Origin: Alphaproteobacteria bacterium | GTDB taxonomy: Bacteria; Pseudomonadota; Alphaproteobacteria; Reyranellales; Reyranellaceae | Direction: 5' to 3' | NCBI GenBank assembly: GCA_017307275.1 | Contig: JAFKFK010000042.1 | Span: 1 to 46,369 of the forward strand | DNA length: 46,369 nt | In this document: piece by piece, positions 7,886 to 16,772 of the stretch | Numbering within the stretch: position 1 is the stretch's first letter | Layout of the letters: each line of letters starts with the position of its first letter | Translations under genes and position numbers: made by a program | The notes under the pieces: model-generated | Database searches by the model: none | Told to the model about the DNA's origin: nothing | What the model saw: the letters and a program-made list of their open reading frames with translations, nothing else

Positions 7886-8677
7886 CTAGATGCGCCAGCC
7901 CTGGTGCAGCGCCACGACGCCGAGGGACATGTCGCGCCAGCCGACGTTGGCGAAACCCACCGCGCGCATGCGCGCCGCCAGCTCGCGCTGGGGCGGGAAG
8001 CGACGGATGCTCTCGTGCAGATAGCGATATGAGTCGGCGTCGCGGGCAATGACCTTGCCGAAGAACGGCAGGGCGCGCTCGGAATAGGCATCGTAGAGGC
8101 GGCCGACCGGCGCCGACGTCACCTTGCTGAATTCGAGGCAGAAGAAGCGCCCCCCTGGCTTCAGCACGCGGTAGGCATCGGCCAGTGCCTTGTCGATGTC
8201 GGTCACATTGCGCAGGCCGAACGCGATCGTGTAGGCGTCGAAGGAGCGATCCGGGAACGGGAGCCTCTCGGCGTCACCGGTGGTCCAGGTCAGGCCCTGC
8301 AGCAGCCCACGGTCGACGGCGCGGTCGCGCCCGACCTCGAGCATCGCCGGATTGATGTCGCAAACGGTGACGTCGGGGCGGTCGCCTTGCCCGCGCAGCA
8401 TGCGGAAGGCGATGTCGCCGGTACCGCCCGCCACATCCAGGATTTTCTCGCCCGGCCGCGGATGGACCACATCGACCATCGCGTTCTTCCAGAGCCGGTG
8501 TACGCCGCCCGACATCAGGTCGTTCATCAGATCGTAGCGCGGCGCCACGCTTTCAAAGACGCGCGCGACCAGGCCCGCCTTTTCGGCGGCCGGAACGTCG
8601 CGAAATCCGAAAGACGCGTTGCCGGCCGGGGCCTGTCCCTCGGGGCTGGCTACGCTAGGATCGGGGTCGTTTGTCAT
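7886..8677 (-). CDS. ubiE: Demethylmenaquinone/2-methoxy-6-polyprenylbenzoquinol methyltransferase UbiE
   Basis: SAM-dependent C-methyltransferase of ubiquinone biosynthesis. Of 263 residues, the first 28 are a variable leader; the family signature YDLMNDLMSGGVHRLWK, the SAM motif LDVAGGTGDIAF, and the late motif GLRNVTDIDKAL follow. I chose the ATG at 8677 because homology begins just after it; the frame stays open to 8929 but that part overlaps the divergent SDR-fold gene. Only 24 bp separate it from that gene, and no strong Shine-Dalgarno sequence is seen. Confidence 0.96.
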   Translation of the reverse strand: MTNDPDPSVASPEGQAPAGNASFGFRDVPAAEKAGLVARVFESVAPRYDLMNDLMSGGVHRLWKNAMVDVVHPRPGEKILDVAGGTGDIAFRMLRGQGDRPDVTVCDINPAMLEVGRDRAVDRGLLQGLTWTTGDAERLPFPDRSFDAYTIAFGLRNVTDIDKALADAYRVLKPGGRFFCLEFSKVTSAPVGRLYDAYSERALPFFGKVIARDADSYRYLHESIRRFPPQRELAARMRAVGFANVGWRDMSLGVVALHQGWRI

Positions 8678-8701
8678 GGGCCGCAACCTAGAGGAATCGC
8701 C

Positions 8702-9436
8702 ATGCTGCTGAAAGACCGGGTGATCCTGATCACGAATGTCGAGAAATTCGCAGGCCACGGCACCACACGTGTGGCCTTGGCCCAGGGAGCGACCATTCTG
8801 GCGCACGATCCCTCGTTCGAAGCGCCGAGCGCACGCCGCAAGTACGAGTCGGAGTTCCCAGGCGCCCACGCCCTCTCGGCGGTCGAGCCGGCCACCCTGG
8901 TCGAACTGGCCCTGAAGCGGCACGGCCATATCGACGCGCTGGTGAACAACGACGCCTATCCGGCACTGCGTGCTCCACTGGGAGAAGCCCGGCTCGAAGA
9001 CTATCGCGCGGCCCTCGAAGCGATGGCCGTGGCACCGTTTCGATTGACGCAGCTCGTGGCGCCCTCGATGCGCAAGCGCAAGTCGGGACGAATCGTTTTC
9101 GTTTCGTCGGCAGCGCCGTTGCGCGGCATTGCCAACTACGCGCCCTATGTCTCGGCGCGCGCCGCCGCCAACGGACTCGTTTCATCGCTTGCGAAGGAAC
9201 TCGGTCGCGACGGCATCACCGTGAACGCCGTCGGTTCGAACTATGTCGAGAACCCGGATTATTTTCCGCCGGCCCTGCTCGCCAACAGCGAAGCCATGGC
9301 CAAGATGACGGCGCAGATTCCGCTCGGAAGGCTCGGCAAATCCGACGAACTCGGCGCAACCGTGTGCTTTCTCTGCTCCGACGCGGCGGGCTTCATCACT
9401 GGTCACGTTCTTCCGCATGCCGGAGGGTGGGCGTGA
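8702..9436 (+). CDS. Halohydrin dehalogenase-like SDR-fold protein
   Basis: 244-residue short-chain-dehydrogenase fold, but not a dehydrogenase by its motifs. The glycine-rich NAD(P) motif TGxxxGxG is replaced by TNVEKFAG (T11, F16, G18), the halide/nucleophile pocket signature T-x4-F-x-G of halohydrin dehalogenases. The active site reads S136-x12-Y149-x3-R153, with Arg in place of the SDR catalytic Lys, again the dehalogenase triad. As I recall the sequence of HheC, several segments resemble it (ITNV..F.G.G, HDPSF, VNND, RKRKSGRIVFVSSA). Such enzymes convert vicinal halohydrins to epoxides and open epoxides with anions such as cyanide, azide or nitrite, without a cofactor. A GAGGAA site precedes the ATG. 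Automatic annotation would probably call it an SDR oxidoreductase. Halohydrin activity is inferred, not shown. Confidence 0.85.
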   Translation: MLLKDRVILITNVEKFAGHGTTRVALAQGATILAHDPSFEAPSARRKYESEFPGAHALSAVEPATLVELALKRHGHIDALVNNDAYPALRAPLGEARLEDYRAALEAMAVAPFRLTQLVAPSMRKRKSGRIVFVSSAAPLRGIANYAPYVSARAAANGLVSSLAKELGRDGITVNAVGSNYVENPDYFPPALLANSEAMAKMTAQIPLGRLGKSDELGATVCFLCSDAAGFITGHVLPHAGGWA

Positions 9437-9582
9437 CATCGCGATAGATCGCATGCACACTCCCTTCACAAACAATGTCGCGCACGGCTGACCGAAGCGC
9501 GACGGCCAGGGAAGGAACGTCTGAGCGACGCCGGTGAATCCGGCGCGGTCCCCCATGGCTGAGTTCGGTCCGAGGACGGCGC

Positions 9583-10521
9583 ATGGGAAGACAGATTGTC
9601 CACCGCCTGCTGATCTCGTTCCCCGCATTACTCGGGGTTCTTTTCCTGTGCTTCTGTCTCCTGCAGGTGGTGCCGGCCGATCCGGCGATGATCATTGCCG
9701 GGCCTGAGGCCAAGGCGGAGACGATCGCCGCCATTCGCGAAGAACTCGGTCTCGACCGACCGATCCCCGTCCAGTTCGCCGAGTACATCGGCCGCGTCCT
9801 GCGCGGCGATCTCGGCCGCTCCATCATCTCCAACAAGATGGTGAGCGAGGAACTCGCGCTGACCATCGGCCCCACCATCGAGTTGATGCTGGGCGGCATG
9901 CTGCTCGCCATTCCGATCGGATTGACGCTCGGCACGCTCGCTGCCGTGCGGCGCGGCACCATCGTCGATCGCATCATCATGGCCTTCTCTGTCGCCGGCG
10001 TTTCCATGCCGGTGTTCTTCATCGGCCTGATCCTGATCCAGTACATGGGCTTCAAGTGGGGCCTGTTCCCCTTCACCGGCCGCACCGGTCCGATCTGGGA
10101 CGGCGGCCTGCCAAGCCTGGTGCTGCCGGCGCTGACCCTGGGCAGCGTCCTCATCGGCCCGATCGCGCGGCTGACGCGCACGGCGGTGCTCGAAGTACTG
10201 GGTGCCGACTTCGTGCGCACCGCCCGCGCCAAGGGACTGCGCGAGACGGTGGTGATCGTGCACCACGCGCTGCGCAACGCGTTGATCCCCGTGGTGACCC
10301 TGATTGGCCTGCAGGCGGCGTTCCTGTTGGGCGGCGCTGTGGTGACCGAGACCATGTTTTCCTGGCCGGGCGTCGGTCGTCTGGCGGTTGGCGCCATCGT
10401 CTCGAGTGATTTCCCGACGGCACAGGGTGCGATCATGATCCTGGCGATCGCCTTCCTGTCGATCAACCTGCTGGTCGACATCCTCTACGTCTATCTCGAT
10501 CCCCGGGTTCAGCGGACATGA
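9583..10521 (+). CDS. Oligopeptide-type ABC transporter permease (DppB/OppB family)
   Basis: 312-residue inner-membrane permease with six hydrophobic segments and the family N-terminus (LLISFPALLGVLFLCF). The EAA-type loop that contacts the ATPase is seen as FVRTARAKGLRETVVI. First gene of a complete six-gene operon; the start at 9583 has GAGGA 7 nt upstream. It partners the DppC-like permease, whose ATG overlaps its stop by 4 bp. The family imports di- and oligopeptides, nickel, glutathione or opines; the cargo here is unknown. Confidence 0.93.
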   Translation: MGRQIVHRLLISFPALLGVLFLCFCLLQVVPADPAMIIAGPEAKAETIAAIREELGLDRPIPVQFAEYIGRVLRGDLGRSIISNKMVSEELALTIGPTIELMLGGMLLAIPIGLTLGTLAAVRRGTIVDRIIMAFSVAGVSMPVFFIGLILIQYMGFKWGLFPFTGRTGPIWDGGLPSLVLPALTLGSVLIGPIARLTRTAVLEVLGADFVRTARAKGLRETVVIVHHALRNALIPVVTLIGLQAAFLLGGAVVTETMFSWPGVGRLAVGAIVSSDFPTAQGAIMILAIAFLSINLLVDILYVYLDPRVQRT

Positions 10522-11402
10522 GCGCCGAAACCCTCGACACGGCCGCGCCTGCCGAAGAGACCGGCCTGCTCTCCCGCTCCGGCGTGCTGCGCCGACTGAT
10601 GCGGGACAAGGTCGCCGCCGTGGCCGCGCTCGCCCTGACGCTGATCGTGCTGTCGGCTGTCTTCGCCCCCGTCGTGGCGCCCTACGATCCCTATCTCACC
10701 GATCTCACGAAGGTGATGCAGCCGCCCAGCGCCGAACACTGGTTCGGCACCGACAACACCGGTCGCGACATCCTGAGCCGCGTCCTCTATGGCACGCGCA
10801 ATACGTTGATGCTGGGGCTGGTCGGCGTGATCATCGGCGGATTCCTGGGCGGCATTCTCGGCATCCTTGCCGCCTACTATCCGCGGGCCGATGGCTGGAT
10901 CATGCGTCTGGTCGACGTGATGCTGGCCTTTCCGGCGATCCTGATCGGCCTCGCCGTAGCTGCGATCTTTGGCGCCGGCCTCACGGCCGTGGTGATTGCG
11001 CTGGTGGTGGCCACCGTGCCCGACGTGGCGCGCGTCGCGCGCGGCTCGGCGGTCGGCGTGATGGGCCAGGAATTCATGGAAGCCGGCCGCGCCGTCGGCG
11101 TGTCGGACCGCACCCTGATCTGGCGCTACCTGACGCTGAACTGCATCTCGACCATCTTCGTCTTCCTCACCCTGCGCTTCGGCCAGATCATCCTGATCGG
11201 CTCGGCGCTCGGCTTCCTCGGCATGGGCGCCCAGCCGCCGACTGCCGAACTTGGCATGATGGCCGCCCAAGGCCGCGACTTTCTCTTCATGGCACCGCAC
11301 ATCGCGACGATCCCGAGCTTCGCGATCTTCGTGATCGTGCTGACTGCCAATCTTCTGGGCGACGCACTCCGCGACGTCCTCGATCCGAGGCTGCAACAAT
11401 GA
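10518..11402 (+). CDS. Oligopeptide-type ABC transporter permease (DppC/OppC family)
   Basis: 294-residue partner permease. A cytoplasmic N-terminal stretch of about 35 residues precedes the first membrane helix; the hallmark HWFGTDNTGRDILSRVLYG follows, and the EAA loop is EFMEAGRAVGVSDRTL. It overlaps both neighbours by 4 bp (ATGA junctions), so the permeases and the first binding protein are tightly coupled. Confidence 0.93.
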   Translation: MSAETLDTAAPAEETGLLSRSGVLRRLMRDKVAAVAALALTLIVLSAVFAPVVAPYDPYLTDLTKVMQPPSAEHWFGTDNTGRDILSRVLYGTRNTLMLGLVGVIIGGFLGGILGILAAYYPRADGWIMRLVDVMLAFPAILIGLAVAAIFGAGLTAVVIALVVATVPDVARVARGSAVGVMGQEFMEAGRAVGVSDRTLIWRYLTLNCISTIFVFLTLRFGQIILIGSALGFLGMGAQPPTAELGMMAAQGRDFLFMAPHIATIPSFAIFVIVLTANLLGDALRDVLDPRLQQ

Positions 11403-12973
11403 TCAGACAAGTTCTGAGTGCAGCGTTCGCGTTGAGTACCGCTTGGGCCTTCGAGTCTTCAGCGTCCGCCCAGACCTTGAACATGATGAAGTCGATCGAT
11501 GCGCCGCACTACGATGCGCAACGCACGACCTGGGGGCCGACCTCCGATATCGTCAACATGTTCCAGGACACGCTGGTGGCCTTGGACTGGGACGGCAGGA
11601 CGCCGATCCCCTATCTCGCCAAATCCTGGACGATCAGCCCGGACGGCAAGACCTACACCTTCAAGCTGCGCGACGACGTGACCTTCTGCAGCGGTAAGAA
11701 GTTCACGGCCGAGGATGTGATCTACTCCTTCAAGCGGCTGAAGGACCCGGCGATCAAGGGGCCGTTCGCGTGGCGTGCCGGCACCATCAAGGAGCTGCGT
11801 GCGCCCGATCCCTATACGGTGGAGTACGAACTCGAAGAGCCATTCTCCGAGCTGCTGTTGCAGCTCACCATGTTCACCAACGTCATCCACAACAAGGAGA
11901 GCGTGGAGGCACTGGGCAAGGACTACGGCGTCAAAGGCGCCGACGGCACCGGCCCATGGTGCTTCGAATCCTGGACTCCGCGCACGCAGATCGTTCTGAA
12001 GCGGCACGACGCCTACAAATGGGGCCCCTCGATGTACCAGAACAAGGGGCCGGTGAAGTTCGAAAGGCTGGTCATCAAGATCGTGCCCGAAGATTCGAGC
12101 CGAGTTGCCGCGATGATGGCGGGACAGTTCGACTTCACGAACCAGTTCCCCTCGCAGTTCATCTCGCAGGCCAAGGCGGCGCCGATGCTTCAGGTGCAGG
12201 ATGCCCGACCCAACTTCCAGCTCCTCTACTTTGGTTTCAAGACCTCACGACCCATGGTCGAGGATCGTCGCGTGCGCGAGGCGATGAGTATCGCGATCAA
12301 CCGCGCCGAGATCGCCAAGGGCGTGCTGTTGGGTAACGCCGATCCAGCCTTCACGATCGTCGATGCAGATGCACAGGATTTCGACCCCAAAACGAAGGAA
12401 ATCGTGAAGGAAGATATCGAGCGGGCGAAGAAGCTGCTCGATGAAGCAGGCTGGAAGCCCGGTGCCGATGGCGTCCGCGAGAAGGACGGCGTCAAACTAC
12501 AGCCCAAGGTCTACTTCACCCAGGCCGGCAACACGCCGCGAGTGGCGGAAGCGATCCAGGGCTACCTGCGCCGGATTGGCGTGCAGTGGCAGCTCCAGCC
12601 TTGGGACTCGACCATTGCGGCAGCGAAGATGGCCGAGCAGGACTACGAGATCTGGTCGGTCACAGTGCCCTATCTGTCGGCCGGCGACCTGATGAACATC
12701 TACTTCGACTCCCGGAACATCCCGACACCCAACCGGATGAACTGGAAGAACGCCGAGACCGACAAACTACTGAGTTCGGGGCGCGCCGCTCTCAACGACG
12801 CCGACCGCGCCAAGGCCTATGAGCTGGTGCAGCAGCAGGTCATGCGCGAACACCTCTGGATACCGGTGTTGAACATCAACATGCACATGGTGACCAGCAA
12901 GAAACTCAAGGGCGCGCGCCCGCACATGATCTACCAGAACACTTTCTACAAAGGGCTCGACCTGACGTTCTAG
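11399..12973 (+). CDS. ABC transporter family 5 substrate-binding protein (copy 1)
   Basis: 524-residue periplasmic solute-binding protein of the peptide/nickel class. A signal peptide ends at about residue 24 (ASA|Q). The mature protein has the family pattern PYLAKSWTISPDGKTYTFKLR, then DVIYSFKR and the later RVREAMSIAINRAEI. It is a close paralogue of the next gene along the whole length, including the unusual ends FCSGKKFTAEDV and YQNTFYKGLD. It gives the transporter its specificity; cargo not identifiable. Translationally coupled to the permease gene before it. Confidence 0.93.
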   Translation: MIRQVLSAAFALSTAWAFESSASAQTLNMMKSIDAPHYDAQRTTWGPTSDIVNMFQDTLVALDWDGRTPIPYLAKSWTISPDGKTYTFKLRDDVTFCSGKKFTAEDVIYSFKRLKDPAIKGPFAWRAGTIKELRAPDPYTVEYELEEPFSELLLQLTMFTNVIHNKESVEALGKDYGVKGADGTGPWCFESWTPRTQIVLKRHDAYKWGPSMYQNKGPVKFERLVIKIVPEDSSRVAAMMAGQFDFTNQFPSQFISQAKAAPMLQVQDARPNFQLLYFGFKTSRPMVEDRRVREAMSIAINRAEIAKGVLLGNADPAFTIVDADAQDFDPKTKEIVKEDIERAKKLLDEAGWKPGADGVREKDGVKLQPKVYFTQAGNTPRVAEAIQGYLRRIGVQWQLQPWDSTIAAAKMAEQDYEIWSVTVPYLSAGDLMNIYFDSRNIPTPNRMNWKNAETDKLLSSGRAALNDADRAKAYELVQQQVMREHLWIPVLNINMHMVTSKKLKGARPHMIYQNTFYKGLDLTF

Positions 12974-13006
12974 GGAACAGAAACATAACGAGACGAGGAA
13001 ACGACG

Positions 13007-14578
13007 ATGCGTACGATCTTCAAAGGTGTGGCAGCGTTGCTTAGCGTAGTCGGCATCTCCGCGGCAGCGGAGGCACAGACCCTCAAGATGATGAAGTCGC
13101 TCGATGCGCCGCACTATGACGGACAGCGCACGACATGGTCGCCGACATCCGACATCGTCAACATGTTCCAGGACACGCTGGTGGCCATGGACTGGGACGG
13201 CAAGACGGCCATCCCCTACCTCGCCAAGTCCTGGACGGTGAGCCCCGACGGCAAGCTCTACACCTTCAAGCTGCGCGATGACGTGACCTTCTGCAGCGGC
13301 AAGAAGTTCACGGCCGAGGACGTCATCTACTCCTTCAAGCGGTTGACCAGCCCCGAACTCAAGGCACCGCTTGCCTGGCGTGCCGGCAATATCAAGGAGC
13401 TACGCGCCCCCGATCCTTACACAGTCGAGTACGAACTGAACGAGCCGTTCGCCGACCTGTTGCTGCAGCTCACCATGTTCACCACCGCCATCCATAACAA
13501 GGAGAGCGTGGAGGCGTTGGGCAAGGACTACGGCGTCAAGGCCATCGACGGCACCGGCCCGTGGTGCTTCGAATCCTGGACGCCGCGTACGGAGATCGTG
13601 CTGAAGAGGCACGATGCCTACAAGTGGGGCCCCTCGATGTACCAGAACAAAGGGCCGGTGAAGTTCGAGAAGCTCTCGATCAAGATCGTGCCGGAGGATT
13701 CGAGCCGGGTCGCGGCCATGATGGGCGGCCAGTTCGACGTCACGCACCAGATCCCGCTGCAGTTCATCCAGCAGGTCAAGGCATCCCCTAACCTCAACGT
13801 CCAGGAGGCGACGCCCAACTTCCAGCTCATGTACTACGGCTACAAGACCACGCGGCCAATGGTGGCGGACAAGCGCGTGCGCGAGGCGATGAACATCGCC
13901 ATCAACCGCGCCGACATCACCAAGGGCATCATGCTGGGTAACGCCACGCCGGCTTACACCTTCATCGACCCCAAAGCGCTCGACTTCGCCGACTCGACCA
14001 AGAACATCATCAAGGAGGATGTCGAACGCGCGAAGAAGCTGCTCGACGAAGCGGGCTGGAAGGTTGGCAGCGATGGCATTCGCGAGAAGGATGGCGTCAA
14101 GCTCGCGCCGCGGGTGCTGTTCACGCAGGTCGCCTACTTCCCGCGCGTCTCCGAGGCGATCCAGGGGTACATGCGCAAGATCGGCATCGACTGGAAGATC
14201 ATGGGATACGATTCGACCATCGCTCCGGCGGAAATGGCCAAGCAGGACTTCGATCTTTGGACGGTGACGTTTCCCTACATCTCCTCCGGCGACCTGCTGA
14301 ACTTCTACTTCGACTCCAAGAACATGCCGGCGCCCAACCGCATGAACTGGAACGATCCCAAGACCGACGAGTATCTGAAGATGGGCCGCGCCTCGATCAC
14401 GGATGCCGACCGCGCCAAGTACTATGCGCTGGCCCAGCAGCGCGTGACCGAAGAGCATCTCTGGATGCCGGTGATGAACATCGCGATGTACACCACCAGC
14501 CTGAAGAAGTTGAAGGGCGTGCGGCCGCACATGCTCTACCAGAACACCTTCTACAAGGGCCTGGACTACTCCTTCTGA
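13007..14578 (+). CDS. ABC transporter family 5 substrate-binding protein (copy 2)
   Basis: 523-residue tandem paralogue of the previous protein; signal peptide cut at about residue 24 (AEA|Q). The core is nearly the same through the first lobe, while the segment after residue about 240 (IPLQFIQQVKASPNLNV against FPSQFISQAKAAPMLQV) and the loop before the second lobe differ, which may alter ligand choice. It has its own ribosome binding site (GAGGAA) after a 33 bp gap. Its stop overlaps the start of the ATPase gene by one base. A recent gene duplication within an operon is the simplest explanation. Confidence 0.93.
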   Translation: MRTIFKGVAALLSVVGISAAAEAQTLKMMKSLDAPHYDGQRTTWSPTSDIVNMFQDTLVAMDWDGKTAIPYLAKSWTVSPDGKLYTFKLRDDVTFCSGKKFTAEDVIYSFKRLTSPELKAPLAWRAGNIKELRAPDPYTVEYELNEPFADLLLQLTMFTTAIHNKESVEALGKDYGVKAIDGTGPWCFESWTPRTEIVLKRHDAYKWGPSMYQNKGPVKFEKLSIKIVPEDSSRVAAMMGGQFDVTHQIPLQFIQQVKASPNLNVQEATPNFQLMYYGYKTTRPMVADKRVREAMNIAINRADITKGIMLGNATPAYTFIDPKALDFADSTKNIIKEDVERAKKLLDEAGWKVGSDGIREKDGVKLAPRVLFTQVAYFPRVSEAIQGYMRKIGIDWKIMGYDSTIAPAEMAKQDFDLWTVTFPYISSGDLLNFYFDSKNMPAPNRMNWNDPKTDEYLKMGRASITDADRAKYYALAQQRVTEEHLWMPVMNIAMYTTSLKKLKGVRPHMLYQNTFYKGLDYSF

Positions 14579-15567
14579 TGGACAAGCTCCTCGACGTCCG
14601 CGGTCTCCGGACACACTTCCACACGGACCGCGGCCTGTTTCGCGCGGTCGACGGCATCGACTTTGCCGTCGAACGCGGCCGCACCGTCGGGCTGGTCGGC
14701 GAATCGGGCTGCGGCAAGAGCGTGACCTCGCTGTCCGTGATGGGCCTGGTCGCCAGCCCGCCGGGCCAGGTCGAGGCCGATGCCATCAGCTTCGAAGGCC
14801 GCAATGTGCTCGGCCTTTCGGCCGACGAACGCCGCAAGCTGCGCGGTGGCAAGATGTCGATGATCTTCCAGGAGCCGATGACCTCGCTCAATCCGGTGCA
14901 CACCATCGGACAGCAGATCGTCGAAGCGATCCTGGCGCATACAACGCTGTCGCCGGGGGCCGCCAAGGCACGCGCCATCGAGATGCTCGAACTGGTGCGC
15001 ATCCCCTCCGCCGCCGAACGAGTCGATGATTATCCGCACCGTCTGTCGGGTGGCATGCGCCAGCGGGTGATGATCGCCATGGCGCTGGCCTGCGAACCGG
15101 CCCTCCTGATTGCAGACGAACCGACGACGGCGCTCGACGTCACCATCCAGGCGCAGATCCTCGACCTGCTGCAGGACCTGCAGCGCCGCCTCGGCATGGC
15201 GATCCTGATCATCACCCACGATCTCGGGGTGATCGCCGAAGTCGCCGACGAGGTACTGGTGATGTACGCCGGCAAGATCGTGGAAAGCGCGCCAGTGGCC
15301 GCTCTCTTCGCCGATCCGCAGCATCCCTACACGATCGGCCTGCTGGGCTCGATCCCGCGCATCGAGATCGATCGCGAGCGGCTGTCGACCATCGAAGGCA
15401 CGGTGCCCAGCCCCAACAACCAGCCCAAGGGCTGCCGCTTCGCGCCGCGCTGCCCCTTCGCCGATCCGCGCTGCCACGCCGAACCGCCGCCGCTGCGCGG
15501 CATTGGAACCGATCATCGCGTGGCCTGCTGGAAGGCACCCGTCGAACTGGCAGGAGCGGCCGCATGA
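14578..15567 (+). CDS. Oligopeptide-type ABC transporter ATPase (DppD/OppD family)
   Basis: 329 residues. Walker A GESGCGKS (41-48), Q-loop FQEPMTSLNP, signature LSGGMRQRV, Walker B LLIADEPTTALD, H-loop IITHDLGV, and the C-terminal oligopeptide-transporter extension with conserved cysteines (CRFAPRCPFADPRC). Start chosen at the ATG overlapping the previous stop; the frame is open further upstream but only inside the binding-protein gene. Confidence 0.94.
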   Translation: MDKLLDVRGLRTHFHTDRGLFRAVDGIDFAVERGRTVGLVGESGCGKSVTSLSVMGLVASPPGQVEADAISFEGRNVLGLSADERRKLRGGKMSMIFQEPMTSLNPVHTIGQQIVEAILAHTTLSPGAAKARAIEMLELVRIPSAAERVDDYPHRLSGGMRQRVMIAMALACEPALLIADEPTTALDVTIQAQILDLLQDLQRRLGMAILIITHDLGVIAEVADEVLVMYAGKIVESAPVAALFADPQHPYTIGLLGSIPRIEIDRERLSTIEGTVPSPNNQPKGCRFAPRCPFADPRCHAEPPPLRGIGTDHRVACWKAPVELAGAAA

Positions 15568-16649
15568 ACACCGCGTCGACTCCCGTGCTTCAGGTGGACG
15601 GTCTGGTAAAGCACTTCCCCGTCGCCCGCGGCCTGATTCGCCGCAAGGTGATCGGCATGGTCCGCGCGGTCGAGGGCGTGAGCTTCGAGATCGCGCGTGG
15701 CGAGACGTTGGCGCTCGTCGGCGAGTCGGGCTGCGGCAAGTCGACGACCGGCCGCCTCGTGCTGCGCCTGATGGACCCCACGGCCGGTTCCGTGCGCTTC
15801 AAGGGCGAGGAGATCGCCAACCTCGACAAGCAGTCGCTGCGCCGGATGCGCCGTCACATGCAGATCATCTTCCAGGACCCCTATGCCTCGCTGAACCCGC
15901 GCATGACGGTGGGCGAAATCCTGGCCGAACCGATGGCGGTGCACGACCTTCACACGCCGGCCGAGCGCGAGAAGCGCGTGAAGGACCTGCTCGACGTGGT
16001 CGGCCTGCTGCCCGAGCACGCAAGGCGTTATCCGCATCAATTCTCGGGAGGTCAGCGCCAGAGGATCGGCATTGCCCGTGCGCTGGCGGTCAATCCCGAC
16101 CTGATCATCTGCGACGAGCCGGTATCGGCGCTCGACGTTTCGATCCAGGCGCAGATCGTGAACTTGCTGCAGAACCTGCAACAGCGCTTCGGCCTCTCCT
16201 ATCTCTTCATCGCCCACGACCTTGCCGTGGTGAAGCACATCAGCGATCGCGTGGCGGTGATGTATCTCGGCCAGCTCGTAGAGATCGCGACCAAGCGCGA
16301 CCTCTACGACCGCCCCCTGCATCCCTATACGCAGGCGTTGCTGTCGGCGATCCCGCGGCCCGATCCCAGCGTACGCAAGGAGCGCGTCCTTCTGGCCGGC
16401 GACGTACCCAGCCCCTTCGCGCCACCATCGGGCTGCCGCTTCCACACCCGCTGCCAGCACGCACAGCCGCGCTGCAAGCAGGAACAGCCGGAACTACGGG
16501 ATGCCGGCGACGGCCATCGCGTCGCCTGTCACTTCTTCGAGACGATTCCCAAGCCCGCGATTGCAACCGCCGCCGACACCGCCAATGGCAAGTTCGTCGA
16601 ACGGCTGGCGGCCTTCGAAGCGGCAAAGGCCAAGCGCCTGCAAGCGTAG
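15564..16649 (+). CDS. Oligopeptide-type ABC transporter ATPase (DppF/OppF family)
   Basis: 361 residues. Walker A GESGCGKST, Q-loop FQDPYASLNP, signature FSGGQRQRIGIARAL, Walker B LIICDEPVSALD, and the C-terminal cysteine-bearing extension (CRFHTRCQHAQPRC). A further tail of about 35 residues (to KAKRLQA) is longer than usual. Overlaps the partner ATPase by 4 bp and ends the operon; no intrinsic terminator is seen after it. Confidence 0.94.
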   Translation: MNTASTPVLQVDGLVKHFPVARGLIRRKVIGMVRAVEGVSFEIARGETLALVGESGCGKSTTGRLVLRLMDPTAGSVRFKGEEIANLDKQSLRRMRRHMQIIFQDPYASLNPRMTVGEILAEPMAVHDLHTPAEREKRVKDLLDVVGLLPEHARRYPHQFSGGQRQRIGIARALAVNPDLIICDEPVSALDVSIQAQIVNLLQNLQQRFGLSYLFIAHDLAVVKHISDRVAVMYLGQLVEIATKRDLYDRPLHPYTQALLSAIPRPDPSVRKERVLLAGDVPSPFAPPSGCRFHTRCQHAQPRCKQEQPELRDAGDGHRVACHFFETIPKPAIATAADTANGKFVERLAAFEAAKAKRLQA

Positions 16650-16702
16650 ACGACGGCACCACTCCCACCGCGAATGCCAACCCGACTTTCCCGAGAGTAG
16701 AA

Positions 16703-16722
16703 GGTGGTATATGAATACTACC
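16703..16722. promoter_or_regulatory. Inverted repeat upstream of yccF (possible operator)
   Basis: GGTGGTAT-ATGA-ATACTACC: two 8-base arms with 7 matches around a 4-base centre. It lies in the 123 bp gap between the ABC operon and yccF, about 50 bp before the yccF start. No regulator can be assigned; no hexamer pair nearby is convincing. Confidence 0.35.
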
Positions 16723-16772
16723 ATTGCGGGTATGAGAATGAACTGCCGCAGGTCTAACGGGAGAGAAGACTG

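Noticed and set aside
5960..8032. A 690-codon open frame on the plus strand opposite ubiB and ubiE.
   Set aside because: It is antisense to two certain genes and its translation is low-complexity, rich in His, Arg, Gln, Asp and Gly as expected from reading GC-rich genes backwards. No domain is recognisable.
7886..8929. Longer ubiE starting at 8929.
   Set aside because: The extra 84 residues resemble no methyltransferase and lie antisense to the well-supported dehalogenase-like gene.
8702..9436. Ordinary SDR dehydrogenase such as FabG.
   Set aside because: Both the NAD(P) glycine motif and the catalytic Lys are replaced, in just the way seen in halohydrin dehalogenases.
11399..14578. Assembly artefact explaining the two similar binding-protein genes.
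   Set aside because: The copies differ at many positions throughout, including signal peptides and spacers, so they are true paralogues.
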